A stretch of DNA of 64,000 nucleotides from assembly GCA_037127255.1 (NCBI GenBank), contig JBANSL010000002.1, positions 97,432,519-97,496,518 on the forward strand. Reading direction: 5' to 3'. Below the pieces are notes generated by a model. That model worked only from the letters and a program-made list of their open reading frames with translations. It did no database searches and was not told the DNA's origin. Both the position numbers and the translations under genes were made by a program. The stretch is from Persicaria tinctoria. Lineage: Eukaryota > Streptophyta > Magnoliopsida > Caryophyllales > Polygonaceae. Shown here in pieces: positions 32,075-42,911 of the stretch. Within the stretch, counting starts at the first letter, position 1. Every line of letters begins with the position of its first letter.

Positions 32075-33079
32075 AATAAATACTGAGTGCTAATTAATTG
32101 CTCAAGATTTCTTTAAATGGCTGGTTTCCATTGACTGGAAATGACTCGTATTGTCATGTGGCATATAATTTACACGTGTTTTACATTTTGTGTATACTAT
32201 TACTCACCAATGTCAATGGTGTAAATATCGGGATCATATCAATTAAGAAAAAAAAATATCGGAATATATAGGAATTATCGAATTAACTAATTTTTAGTCT
32301 AAATTATTATATTTATACACTTATAAAAAAAATTGTTTAAGTAATGACAATTTATACTTCAAACTTTCCCAAAATATTGCTTTTGATTTTTTTTTTTTTG
32401 CATCAACCGATAAGTTTTAACCGATATACTCTTATCGTACCAGATATTAAATATGGTTGATATATCAGTCAATCAATTTCGATGTTTATAACTATCCTAA
32501 AATATTTGTTACTTTATAGATTTGCATACAAAGTCTATATATTAATCCTAGAGAGGTAGTTTTTAAATGAGTTATATCTTATTTGATTTAGATATATATA
32601 AAATGATTAAATCTAATTGAACTAGACTAAAAAAATTTTTGTAAAAAAATGGAGAGACGTGGATGATGTCTAATTATTATTGTATGTGAATCTATGCATT
32701 TTGATTGATTCAATTATTCATATATACTTATTATTTTGGAAATGTAAAATGCTATATGATATTGTAATAATATAGTAATATGATATATTTTATTTTTATT
32801 ATCATATGGAAAATTCCCATCAGTGTGGAGTACATAGTTAAGATTTGACATTGTAATATAGTCCCTCTAATAGAGTAAAACATATCATTTACTATTTGTA
32901 CATCATTTTTTATAATAATAAAAACTATATAAAACATTAAATTTGGCAAGCAGCTTTTTTATAAACTCATACTTAATGGTAATAAGTATGAAATTATACA
33001 TTTTAAAAAATATTCAAAAAGTTTATATTTTATATAGTTTTTAATGCATGAATAGTAAAATATCATATTTTATTAATAG
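32075..33079. repeat. Direct duplication, copy 2 (TRIM-free)
   Basis: Aligns with copy 1 from its first to last bases, except for the TRIM insertion and a roughly 70-bp deletion near 32372. It offers the empty site for the TRIM (ggaatatataggaattatcg, about 32262-32281). Confidence 0.85.
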
Positions 33080-34556
33080 ATGGAGTATAATATTAATTTT
33101 TAATCTTATTTCCGTGAGATCGAATATCCTCCTACATTTAAGATTTTTCCTAGAAGCACATAAAACTCCAGTTAGATCAAACTCGTGAGTTGTATTAATA
33201 TTTGTAAGTACTAATGAAAAAAAAAATACGTTCGAAGTTTACCTTACAAAAAAAAAAGCTCCAACAGAACTTGTGATTTAAAAAAAAAAATGCTCCAACA
33301 AAACACACATTACATTTGCTCATTGTAATTTTTTTCATATTTTTATTTTTTATATAATAAGAAATAATAATTCAAAATATCAGACATTCTTGGTATTTTA
33401 AGAGGCCGAAAAAATCAACTAACAAATAAATTATGATGAAATAAGAGACACATCAACCAAACGAACTATAAAGAAAGATATATAATAGGCATAAAAAAAA
33501 TTTATACATGTTACTTTATAATAATGTGTGGTGTGTGATAAATTATTTTCCATTAATTGTATGTGTTATAGCCTAGCTTTTGGATGGCTCCTAAGTCCTA
33601 AGTGATCCTCGAGTCTAGGTACATTTATACGTTGCATTGTCTAGATTCAATGAATTTGGACACTTTTTGTTTTGGTATACACGAGCCGTCTGGATTCATT
33701 CGCAATACTAATCTATATCTATATCTATCAATTAAAAGAATACAGATCGACTACTATTTAACGTACTTTTCATCCTTATCTGCTAATTTTTTTATCCATC
33801 ACATTATCGAATAATAGTCTATGTAAAGAGATCGATAATGAATATGAAATCGACAATTGGGTAATATCATATTCTATCACTATATATCTATAACTAGTAA
33901 TTAATTCATTGAACTAGATTTAATAGGAGTAATACACAAGAAATAATTATGTCAACTAATTTTTGTAATAATCAATCAAGTGTACTTTTGAACAAACCTA
34001 ATTAACCTAACCCAACCGTTAATCTCCCACCCCAAAAATTAAATAATTAACCTAGATAGTAATTGGTCCGTACAAATGTGTTCAACCGTTGAGGTTAACA
34101 TGACTTAACTTGATTAGGTCATTCATGATGCATTACACCATTACTTGGTAACTTAATGTGTAATACCTGCTTTAAATTAAATTATTATATTAATCCAATT
34201 TCCATTTTTAATAAAGTATACATACCTATCTGCCCATGGATTGGGGAGGAGATCCACGATTCTCTTCCACGTACTGATGTCTCTCACATGTAAATCTTTA
34301 TATTGCACGATACACAAGTATACAACTAAGGGAGGTTACTTAAGCTCCGTTTGGTTTACTTTTATTAATTTTTCCTTTTTTTTTACTCTCTCGTCAAAAT
34401 ATATAATTTTAGCTTATTACAATAAAATTTTTAAAAATTAACAAATATACTACTGTACTTTATTTTTCTACTTAAAAAATCACAACTAATAATCCACTAA
34501 TCAAGTTAGTCGGCACCAGCATTCCCCCACCTAAATGAGGAATCTTCGAAGACATA
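33080..34556. other. No gene seen; AT-rich
   Basis: Non-coding with poly-A/T runs. Small open frames here are short and without recognisable motifs. Confidence 0.5.
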
Positions 34557-34907
34557 GGGTGTGTATGGATGTCAATTTTAGTAGTTAATAAACTACTAAA
34601 ATTGGGGGTTAAAAATTTTAACCTTGTATGGGGTTGTGTAGTAGGGGGTTTTTGGTTAAAATTGGGACTTAAAAAATAAGTCACTTTTGATAGCTTTTTT
34701 TGTGGTTTTGGGGTTTATTTGATTTGAAAATACAATTATACCCCTAATAACAACCAAATAAACTCCATTTTTTACAAATAAACTGTTTTTCATCCCATAC
34801 GGGGTTTATATTTCACACAAAATTTTAACCTTATTTGAGGTTAAATTTTTAACTTTAACCTGTTTATAAATTTTAGTCATTTTTTTAACCCCGACCCATA
34901 CGGACCC
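34557..34907. mobile_element. Probable MITE
   Basis: Ends GGGTGTGTATGG and CCATACGGACCC are imperfect inverted repeats, flanked by ATA on both sides. Internal ttttaacc/ggttaaaa motifs recur in both orientations. 351 bp. The 3-bp flanks suggest PIF/Harbinger, but the ends are diverged. Confidence 0.5.
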
Positions 34908-36284
34908 ATACTATTATCCGGAGAATTGTCTAACCGAAGTCGCAACTTATCCTAACCCCCAAACAGGTCCCAATCCCGTGGGCCCACTCCCACTACATAT
35001 GGACCCCAGTTAGCCAGCCATCTTATCATGTGGATAAGATATTAATAGTAAGAGAAAGAGAGAGGGAGGAGGTAATTAGGTTGGACTTTCACACCGTTGT
35101 ATTCTATTACCAGTATAGTATTTCAAATCTAAGTCTAATTCACGGCGACAGCTCGCCACATTTCCACGCTGTAATGTTTGTTAGTTTTTTTTTGTTTTTT
35201 TTTTTTTGGGCCTTTGGCTTTCCCCAACAGCCAAAGGCCACCCTCTTAATATTTATATTACAAAAATTCCTTACCTACTTTCACAAAACTATCTCCAATT
35301 AGATCTCGTCAAAAAATCTCATCCCTTACATATGGTAAATTACGGAACTTCGCCCTTAAACTATAGAATTTTTCACAAAACTATGTGTAAATTAGAAAAT
35401 TACAGAAAATCGCCCATAAATTTGATATTCTTTCGAGAAAAAGCATCCATGACCTTTTTTACGACTAAAAAATGTTTACAAGATGTGAAAATATCAAACT
35501 AAATCTTCTTATAATAAACATTTACCATCAATATTTATGGGTGTATAAGGGGCGGATTTGGTCGATATTCATATGACTTACGTGTAAATGATAAGATCTT
35601 GGTTGGAGAAATAAACTAATACAATACGTAGTATATATTATCTTCAGTAAGGTTTGAATTTCATTTAGCCTCCCACTTCTTCGATCTATCGGTATATATT
35701 TATTAAGTTACAATTTGTTGTGAAGTGTTTAGATGAAGATAAACAAATAAACATGACCATATCATTAAGTGTTGAAATTAGAAAAATCGATAAGGACAAT
35801 ATAGCTCATAAATGAAACATAGCTATAGATGATATCTTAGACCGCCTATTGCATACAGAAGATCAAGAAAAAAAAAGGTATTGAGAGCTTCAGTGAGAGA
35901 AGAATGGAGACAGAAAGATAACATTTCGAGAAAATAAAGATACGAATTTACTTGTTATTGGTCGACCTGTACTTGTTAAAATTGATTTATAGGCTTATGG
36001 TTGTTTGATCTAGCTAAGATGGATTTTGAGCAATTCAGAATCTTAATTTGTAATCATCATGTATAAAACCGTTGAACAAAACAAATTAATTAATAGTCTC
36101 ATTCAAAATCCTTTCTAGTGAGAATTAAGCTAAAATGAATACACTGCATTAATATTTCCGTTAGATTTATTTGTGTTTCAACGATCTAACCCAATTTTCA
36201 ACATATATACAATATATTATTATAATAAAACACATATTGCTCATTAATTAATATTATTATTATATAATGTGACTTATATCTATA
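34908..36284. other. No gene seen; contains a perfect short hairpin
   Basis: GGCCTTTGGCT at 35209-35219 and AGCCAAAGGCC at 35229-35239 form an 11-bp perfect stem with a 9-nt loop after a long T run. Nothing else recognisable; short open frames lack known motifs. Confidence 0.5.
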
Positions 36285-36560
36285 TCTATATAAAATACTA
36301 AAACAGAGACCGCTGGAGCGACCTCGCTGCCACGGAATTTTCTGGATTAAACGGGATTATTTTTGCCTGCGTGTCATTCTCTGGATTAAAGCGGTATTAA
36401 ATTTTGGGCCACATCAATTAATAAAGCAATATAGTTAGGTAAAAAACTTATCTTTCTAAGTCAAATAATCTATCCAATATAACCTTATATCTTAATTAGG
36501 TTATTTTTTTAAATATTCAACTTTATATAGATTAGGTAGAAAACTTATCTTTCTTAAAAT
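36285..36560 (+). mobile_element. Helitron-like 5' end fragment
   Basis: Begins TCTATATAAAATACTAAAAC after an A, like the 5' end of the bounded Helitron at 38530, and stays similar for over 200 bp (ggaattttctggattaaa, cacatcaattaataa, atagttaggtaaaaa). I found no matching 3' end for this copy. Confidence 0.55.
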
Positions 36561-36727
36561 TTTAATGACCAAATAGTTTTCCTTGAAATATTTTATTTTC
36601 AAAAGATGGATAAGACTACTAGGGAAAAACAATGGATTTGTACGTACCAAGAAAATATTAAATAACTACAAGAAAAAAATGGATTTGTTCCAAGTAAATT
36701 AAACTTGAAGAGATGATAAATTTTGGG

Positions 36728-38075
36728 GCGATTTTGGTACATGGCCTTTTTTAAATATCCAATTAATCACCTAGCCCATAAATCAATTTAATTAGTTTGC
36801 CCTAGCCCCTTCCCCAATTGGGTGGGTTGGTCAATGGTCAACCGTTTGACCATTGACCGGTCAACGGTTGACCGTTGACCGGGTAACGTTGACCGGTCAA
36901 CGTTGACCAACCCATTTTGATGCCAACTTTTTTTTTTTTTAGTGATGCCATATTTTACCGTTTTGATGCCAAAATTTTACTATATTTTATTTTCACTTTG
37001 ATGCCACTTTTTTATGTCAATTTTTTTATAATATTTTTTTTACCGTGATGCCATATTTTTGATGATATTTTTTCAAAGTAGTATTTTTGATGACATTTTT
37101 TCTTTAATGTGATACAAATTTTTCAAAATGGCATCAATGGTCAACGTGACATTAGAGTAAACAAAAAATGTCATCAAAGTTTAAAAAAAGTGTCATCCAA
37201 ATAATTTAATTAGAAAAGTGGCATCAGATTGAAAATAAAATGTAATAAAATTTTGGCATCAAAACGGTAAAATATGACATCACAAAAAATGTCATCAATG
37301 TTTTAAAAAAGTGGCATTAAAAAAAAGTCATCCAATCATTTCATTAGAAAAGTGACAATAAGGTGACAATATTTTGATTCCACGTTTTAATCTCTTATGC
37401 CATCAATTATATAAAATTGTCACCACAAAATGTTGGCATCAAAACGGTAAAATATGCCATCACAAAAAAAAAAAAAAGTTGGCATAAAAAAAAAAAAAAA
37501 AAAAAAAAGTTGGCATCAAAATGGGTTGACCGGTCAACAGTCAAAAAATTATATAGCTATATTATTGATCAAATTAGTTAGAGGTAAATTTATATTACCT
37601 TATTTGATATATTTTAATTAATTAATATAACAATACTACATTAAAATACTATGCCAAAAATGATCCACTCCCCGTGGTTATAAACTAATTGGAAGAAAAA
37701 ATTGGTTTAAAACTTGGATCGGTTTTTTTATATATATTATTATATTTGTTTAGTTAGATTAGATATGTTTTCAACCATAACTGTATTACGTGTAATATAT
37801 ATTTATTTAATTAAAATATAAGGTTATATTGAATAGATTATTGATCTAAAAATATAAGTTTTTTCCCTAACTATATTGGATTATTAATTGATGTGGCACA
37901 GAAATATAATACCACTTTAATCCAGAAAATGCCACCTAAGCAAAAATAATCCCGTTTAATCCAGAAAATTCCGTGGCAGCGAGGTCGCTCCATTGGTCTA
38001 AAAAAACAATTAATGGGCCTATCTAGCTAACCAAATATGCTAAAAGGGCTTTTTCACCAAATTCCCTCTAAATTT
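36728..38075. mobile_element. Foldback-type repeat, copy 2 (inverted relative to copy 1)
   Basis: The reverse complement of 28826-29740, core 36826-37540. A poly-A run separates duplicated arm pieces near 37480. An extra ~450 bp at about 37545-37993, including an inverted Helitron-end segment, interrupts the outer flank relative to copy 1. The left edge of the core carries ten TTGAC/GTCAA cores in under 80 bp. Confidence 0.7.
37780..38000 (-). mobile_element. Inverted Helitron 5'-end segment
   Basis: The reverse complement of 37780-38000 matches 36304-36530 (gagcgacctcgctgccacgg, aattttctggattaaacggg), but the first ~20 bp of the Helitron end are missing. With 36285-36560 it forms large inverted arms around foldback copy 2. 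Confidence 0.6.
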
Positions 38076-38456
38076 TGTCAAATATATTTATATTAAAACA
38101 ACCCTATGTAATATGGATTTTATTGATCCCATTTCACGAGCCCGCATCTATATAAATATAATTAATTAAAAGTCATCGATATATTAGTTTTAAAAGTTCT
38201 CGAGAGTTAATTGGAAAAAAAAAATGTAAGTTTGGTTAATAAAAAAAATAGTAGGTTGGATTTTAAATAATTACAAGATTTTTTTATAAACAATAATGAT
38301 TTTTATCTTAGTTCATATATTAAATTTCATCGATCATGATCTTAATTGAATTTATGATTGATAGAATGTTTTTATTACAAGATTTCAAACAAATTATTTT
38401 ATCTTCACGTAAAATTTTATAAAAATGTAATCAAAATATATTCATATAATCTATAT

Positions 38457-38459
<3 letters not shown>

Positions 38460-38528
<69 letters not shown>
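38460..38528. repeat. TA microsatellite
   Basis: About 34 uninterrupted TA units immediately before the Helitron 5' end. Confidence 0.95.
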
Positions 38529-38529
<1 letters not shown>

Positions 38530-38532
<3 letters not shown>

Positions 38533-40133
38533 CTATGTAAAATACTAAAATAGAGGTCTGAAACGGCATCTGGTGCGATTTCGCATTCATGGAATTTTCT
38601 GGATTAAAACGTGATTATTTTTGCTTACATGTCATATTTTGAATTAAATTGGTATTATATTTTTGGGTCACATCAATTAATAAGCTAATATATATAGTTA
38701 GGTAAAAAAGCTTATCTCTTTAAATCAAATAACATATCCAGTATAACATTATACCTAATAATCTATCTTAATTAGATAAATATTCCTAATTGAAAACACG
38801 GCTAGGGAGAAATTAGATAGCTATTTATATAAATATCTTATAACAAAATTCAACAATTGGATAGAAAATAACAATAAACAGTAGCATATGTGTTACAAAA
38901 ATCACGTTAAATATCTTCCATGTAAACTAAACTAATTAATTGATCATTCAAGGTAAAATAATGAACAATGTGTAGAATTTTCTACAAAGATATTGCAACA
39001 CGCCTTACATGATGCTGCGTAGTATATCTAGGGTGTGTTTGGATTCCAAAATGCATTAATTATAATACATTATTTTTACCTCGGTTTATGTGCATGTTTG
39101 GTTGCATAGTTAAAAAAGTCACAAAAACGAGATAAAATATGTAATGTGACCAAACATCTACATAAACCGAGGTAAAAATAATGCATTATAATTAATGCAT
39201 TTTGGAATCCAAACACACCCCTAAAGTATCTCTGGTTCCGTGTACGAGAACTTATTAACAAAATGTTATAAAATTATATCAATTATTTATTAAACTAATA
39301 ACAATCAAGGTGATGAAAATATAAAATAAAATTTAATATAGATATAAATAATTCATTCTACAAAAAATATATATATATACATAAAATAAAAGCTATCAAA
39401 TAATTAATTTCGATATAAATAATTTTTCACCCTAAAATAATCTATATATAAATAAAATAACACCTATCGAATATTTATCTATTAATATTTTTGGTAAGGA
39501 TGACTATGAAATAATATTGATTTATATTTTTATCAATCACTCAATTAACTAAAATATTGATAGATAGATTATGGCTTATGAATTATGATAACTTTCTATA
39601 CTAAGAAGTAAGAAGTGTTTACAAATGATCTTTATATATTACACAGAAATAAAGATCTTTAGAAAGAAAGAAATGAAGAAGGAAATATAATTTTAAATTA
39701 ATGTAATTTTTTTAATACACATGCTTATGTTTAAAACACATTTTATTTATACATCTCATCCATAGTATGATGATATATCTTTTCATTCTTCAAGTTGTTA
39801 CGAAGTGAGTCGTTAATGTACGTAATTAATATATATATATATATATATATATATTGTACAATTGTGATATTTTCTAATTTATGAAACATTTTTAATAAAT
39901 AATAAAGTAAATAGGATACTAAGTTTTTTTGACATACACACATATACAAATATATTTTAAACCTTTTTTTAAATAAGAGAACATGCATAATTAATTAAGA
40001 AACGAACATATATTTACATTAAAACGTAATTGAAGATTATATATTTGCCTTATATGGAATATTAATTTAATGGTTTATGTAATAAAATAAAATTTATTAA
40101 GAAACCGCACAACGGGCGGGTACCGAATACTAG
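38530..40133 (+). mobile_element. Non-autonomous Helitron
   Basis: Starts TCTATGTAAAATACTAAAA after an A at 38529 and ends CTAG at 40130-40133 before a T, the A-T insertion site and TC/CTRR ends of Helitrons. A GC hairpin (accgcacaacgggcgggt, 40104-40121) lies about 9 bp before the end. No Rep-helicase coding sequence. 1604 bp, holding a hairpin MITE at 39031 and an AT microsatellite near 39832-39854. Confidence 0.78.
39031..39220. mobile_element. Near-perfect hairpin MITE inside the Helitron
   Basis: Ends GGGTGTGTTTGGATTCCAAA and its complement; the inverted arms extend about 65 bp each (ATGCATTAATTATAAT, TTTTTACCTCGGTTTATGT), with few mismatches. CTA flanks both ends (39028-39030, 39221-39223). 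Probably PIF/Harbinger type. Confidence 0.8.
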
Positions 40134-42284
40134 TTAGTTGTAAATCACAACGTTTCCCCACACGCAAGTGAATATGCTGGTGAAATTCCCTTTGGAGTTG
40201 GCTCCAACATTTTCAACGAAGCTTCATGTTATGTATACTATATATGCATGCCGTTCTAAAAATTAAACAACTTGCTTGCATTTTCTTTTTTTACACAAAT
40301 TAAATACTCCATAATTAAGATGAATATATATTGAGATATTGATTGGGGATGGTACACAAGCTAGAACACTCCCACTTGTTCATCCGCTCATCTGCCCTCT
40401 TTTTCAATATATATACAGAGCTGATTCTGAACCGTCCGATAACAATATATTTTTTTCCAGTAATATAACATATATATTCGATAAACATGACGAGTCAATA
40501 AGGTTGAAAAAATATTATATATAACATTAATTTTATATGTTTGGAATCATATAAAGATATGAATAAATATTTCTTTCTTTTGGATTGGTACAAAGTGGAA
40601 ATAGTGCTTTGTACATGGAATTCTCGTCGGCATGCTTCACATCTCAATAGTTTTTGCTCTGTATTTTAGCAATTAATTAATTAAGAACAACACACATGTG
40701 TATATATATTGGGGATATCCAACTTCAACATATATAGATATTGATTGGAAATAGTACAAGGGAATCATTCTAGTTTGCCCACTAGCCCACCTAGCAAATT
40801 TCACATATATATACATTGTAACTAGACATACCATTAAATATTATTATTTATATTACCTAAACTTTTTCAGCTTTAAAGGTCAGCAATCGCTGTCAGATAT
40901 TAAAATAAACAGTAGATAACCAAACGAATATCTTCTATTTCTTTTAAATTTGTAAAAGACTAAAATTACTATTTCATATAGCATATTCGATAGACCTGAC
41001 ATCTCAACAATTTACTTGTTCTTCGTTATTTATCGTTTCAAATCCATTTTATTCCGTATATATTTTAAATTTTTATTAGTTCTAGAAGGACACTTTTGAT
41101 ACAATTATTATTATTAAGGGAATTAGTTTATGTTAAAAAAAAGTAATAGATTAACCTATCTATCTATTCATATGAATATATATTTAACAAAATTACCAAA
41201 AAGGTACTCCGTATAGTAGATTAAACAACTATTTAAGCGCAACGGCTAGTAGAGTTTATTCCAATAAGATCCGAATCGGCCGCGGCCAAATCCAAACCAC
41301 TAAAAAAGCAAGTCAAAGCACAACTTGCCACGTGGTGAGATAGCCAATAACGTTGCCGGTTTTCCCCGTCGCATATAACAAGTATATTAAAAATAATAAT
41401 TTGACTAAATACAAGTATTAATTAAATAAATCAATTTTAATAATATACTCCGTATGAACTAAGAGTACAATATACTAATTTTTATAGTATATGCGACGGG
41501 GAAAACCAGCAATTTGTATAAGTACAAGTATTAATTAAATAAATCAATTTTGATGAGATGTCTTAGAGTACAATTTAAGAATTCATTTATGATAACTATT
41601 AATGGATTTAATGTGCAATTACTCGATGAATTGTTAACGATGACGAGGCTACGTCGGTTTTAATATCACTTTTTACTATTTAGGTACCATTTAGTATAAA
41701 TTACATTGTGATTAGATTTATGACAATATATGTCGTTATCGTGATTATATTTTAACATTTTCACGGCCGCCCTACTTGCTTGGTGGCTTCCTTCTCTTTT
41801 TCTTTTTTCTTAATTAGGTTTACATCTACAAATTTGATCTGCAAAATTCAACTTATTGGAATTTTGGGTAATGAGAATTTATATTATTTATTTTTGAAAT
41901 TATGTTATGAATTGTATGTTTTGAAAAAAAAAAAGAAGCAACAACTAAATATAAAAAACACAAAAATAATTTAGATGTTATAAGATGAATACAGTATATT
42001 TTATTATTATAGGATTACCCAAAAATCCGCGGTTGGCCTACAAGTTAAAGGCGTCTATTCTCCCCATACAAAGACGATATATCCACGTGCTTTCCACGTC
42101 ATGTCCGAGTAGGAAGCCTTAAACTATGTCTAGTTGTCTCACCTTTGTCTATGCCGTCGTGGGCCCACAAAATATTCCAATCAAAATAGTGGGAATAATC
42201 TGGCAATAAATTAAAGAAGAAAAGGAAAAAATAAAGTAAAAAGTTAAAACCTCAAGAAATAAACATTCGCAACAACTCTGCCTG
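40134..42284. other. No gene seen; AT-rich intergenic DNA
   Basis: Two related stretches (about 40335-40420 and 40738-40815, sharing atattgattgg and tatatatac blocks) look like an old duplication. An inverted pair lies at 41353-41376 and 41489-41512 (gttttccccgtcgcatat). No coding potential. Confidence 0.5.
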
Positions 42285-42400
42285 GGGTGTCGATATTAAC
42301 AACGATTCCGGTCTTCTAGACCTCATCCGTAAGGATGCTATCGGGTAGAGCGAGCTCGCCCGAATTCTTTCCTAATAAAAAAAAAAAAACAAAAAAAAAA
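42285..42400 (+). mobile_element. LINE 3'-end relic
   Basis: Encodes a GLLDLIRKDAIG-like end followed by a non-coding tail, cccgaattctttcctaat, then poly-A. It corresponds to the last codons and tail of the RNase H-bearing LINE relics at 11575 and 20660. Confidence 0.6.
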
Positions 42401-42419
42401 CATAAATATACAACGTGTT

Positions 42420-42605
42420 GGGATTAGGTTTGCTAGGTCGCTGGGATTTGTTGCTTGCCACTGCCCGGTCTGTACCTTTAGTTTTTTTTTTCATTGTATA
42501 TTTTGACAGTTTGCCGTTTGCCGACTTTGTCGGCCTCTCGAGGTGTCAGATCTGTCTGTGCCTCGAATTCTTACCTTATCAAAAATTTTAAAAAAAATAA
42601 TAACA
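42420..42605 (+). mobile_element. LINE 3'-end relic, second
   Basis: Ends cctcgaattcttaccttatc plus A-rich sequence and matches 10800-11050 upstream of that tail. Inserted just after the previous relic's poly-A. Confidence 0.5.
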
Positions 42606-42666
42606 TAAATATACGGGAAAACTAATTAAAATACATCACCTTTGAGGGTATGGTAAAAATATATTT

Positions 42667-42901
42667 TGAACAATAGGAAATCAAAGATGGAAGAAAACGA
42701 TTTGATTCATAGGATTCATGTTCTACAACTCAAAGGAGGAAGAGAACTAAATATGTGTTCACGCACACAGTTTGTTACAGAAAACAGAAAATGGCGCCAG
42801 ATTGCTCTTATAAGAGCTGATGTGTTTTGTTGTTCGGTTGTTGGAACAACCTCACATGAAGTTACCAAATTGCCCTTGTGTCATCTACTTATAGGAACCC
42901 A
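42667..42901 (-). repeat. 3' LTR of the minus-strand copia
   Basis: 235 bp, TGGGTTC...GTTCA on the minus strand. Pairs with 47728-47968. Confidence 0.9.
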
Positions 42902-42911
42902 TAGGCCCCCC

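Noticed and set aside
36285..38001. A single large Mutator-like element with 220-bp inverted ends
   Set aside because: The outer sequence of the left arm continues as a Helitron 5' end also found at 38530, so reshuffled Helitron ends explain it better. No 9-bp duplication is convincing.
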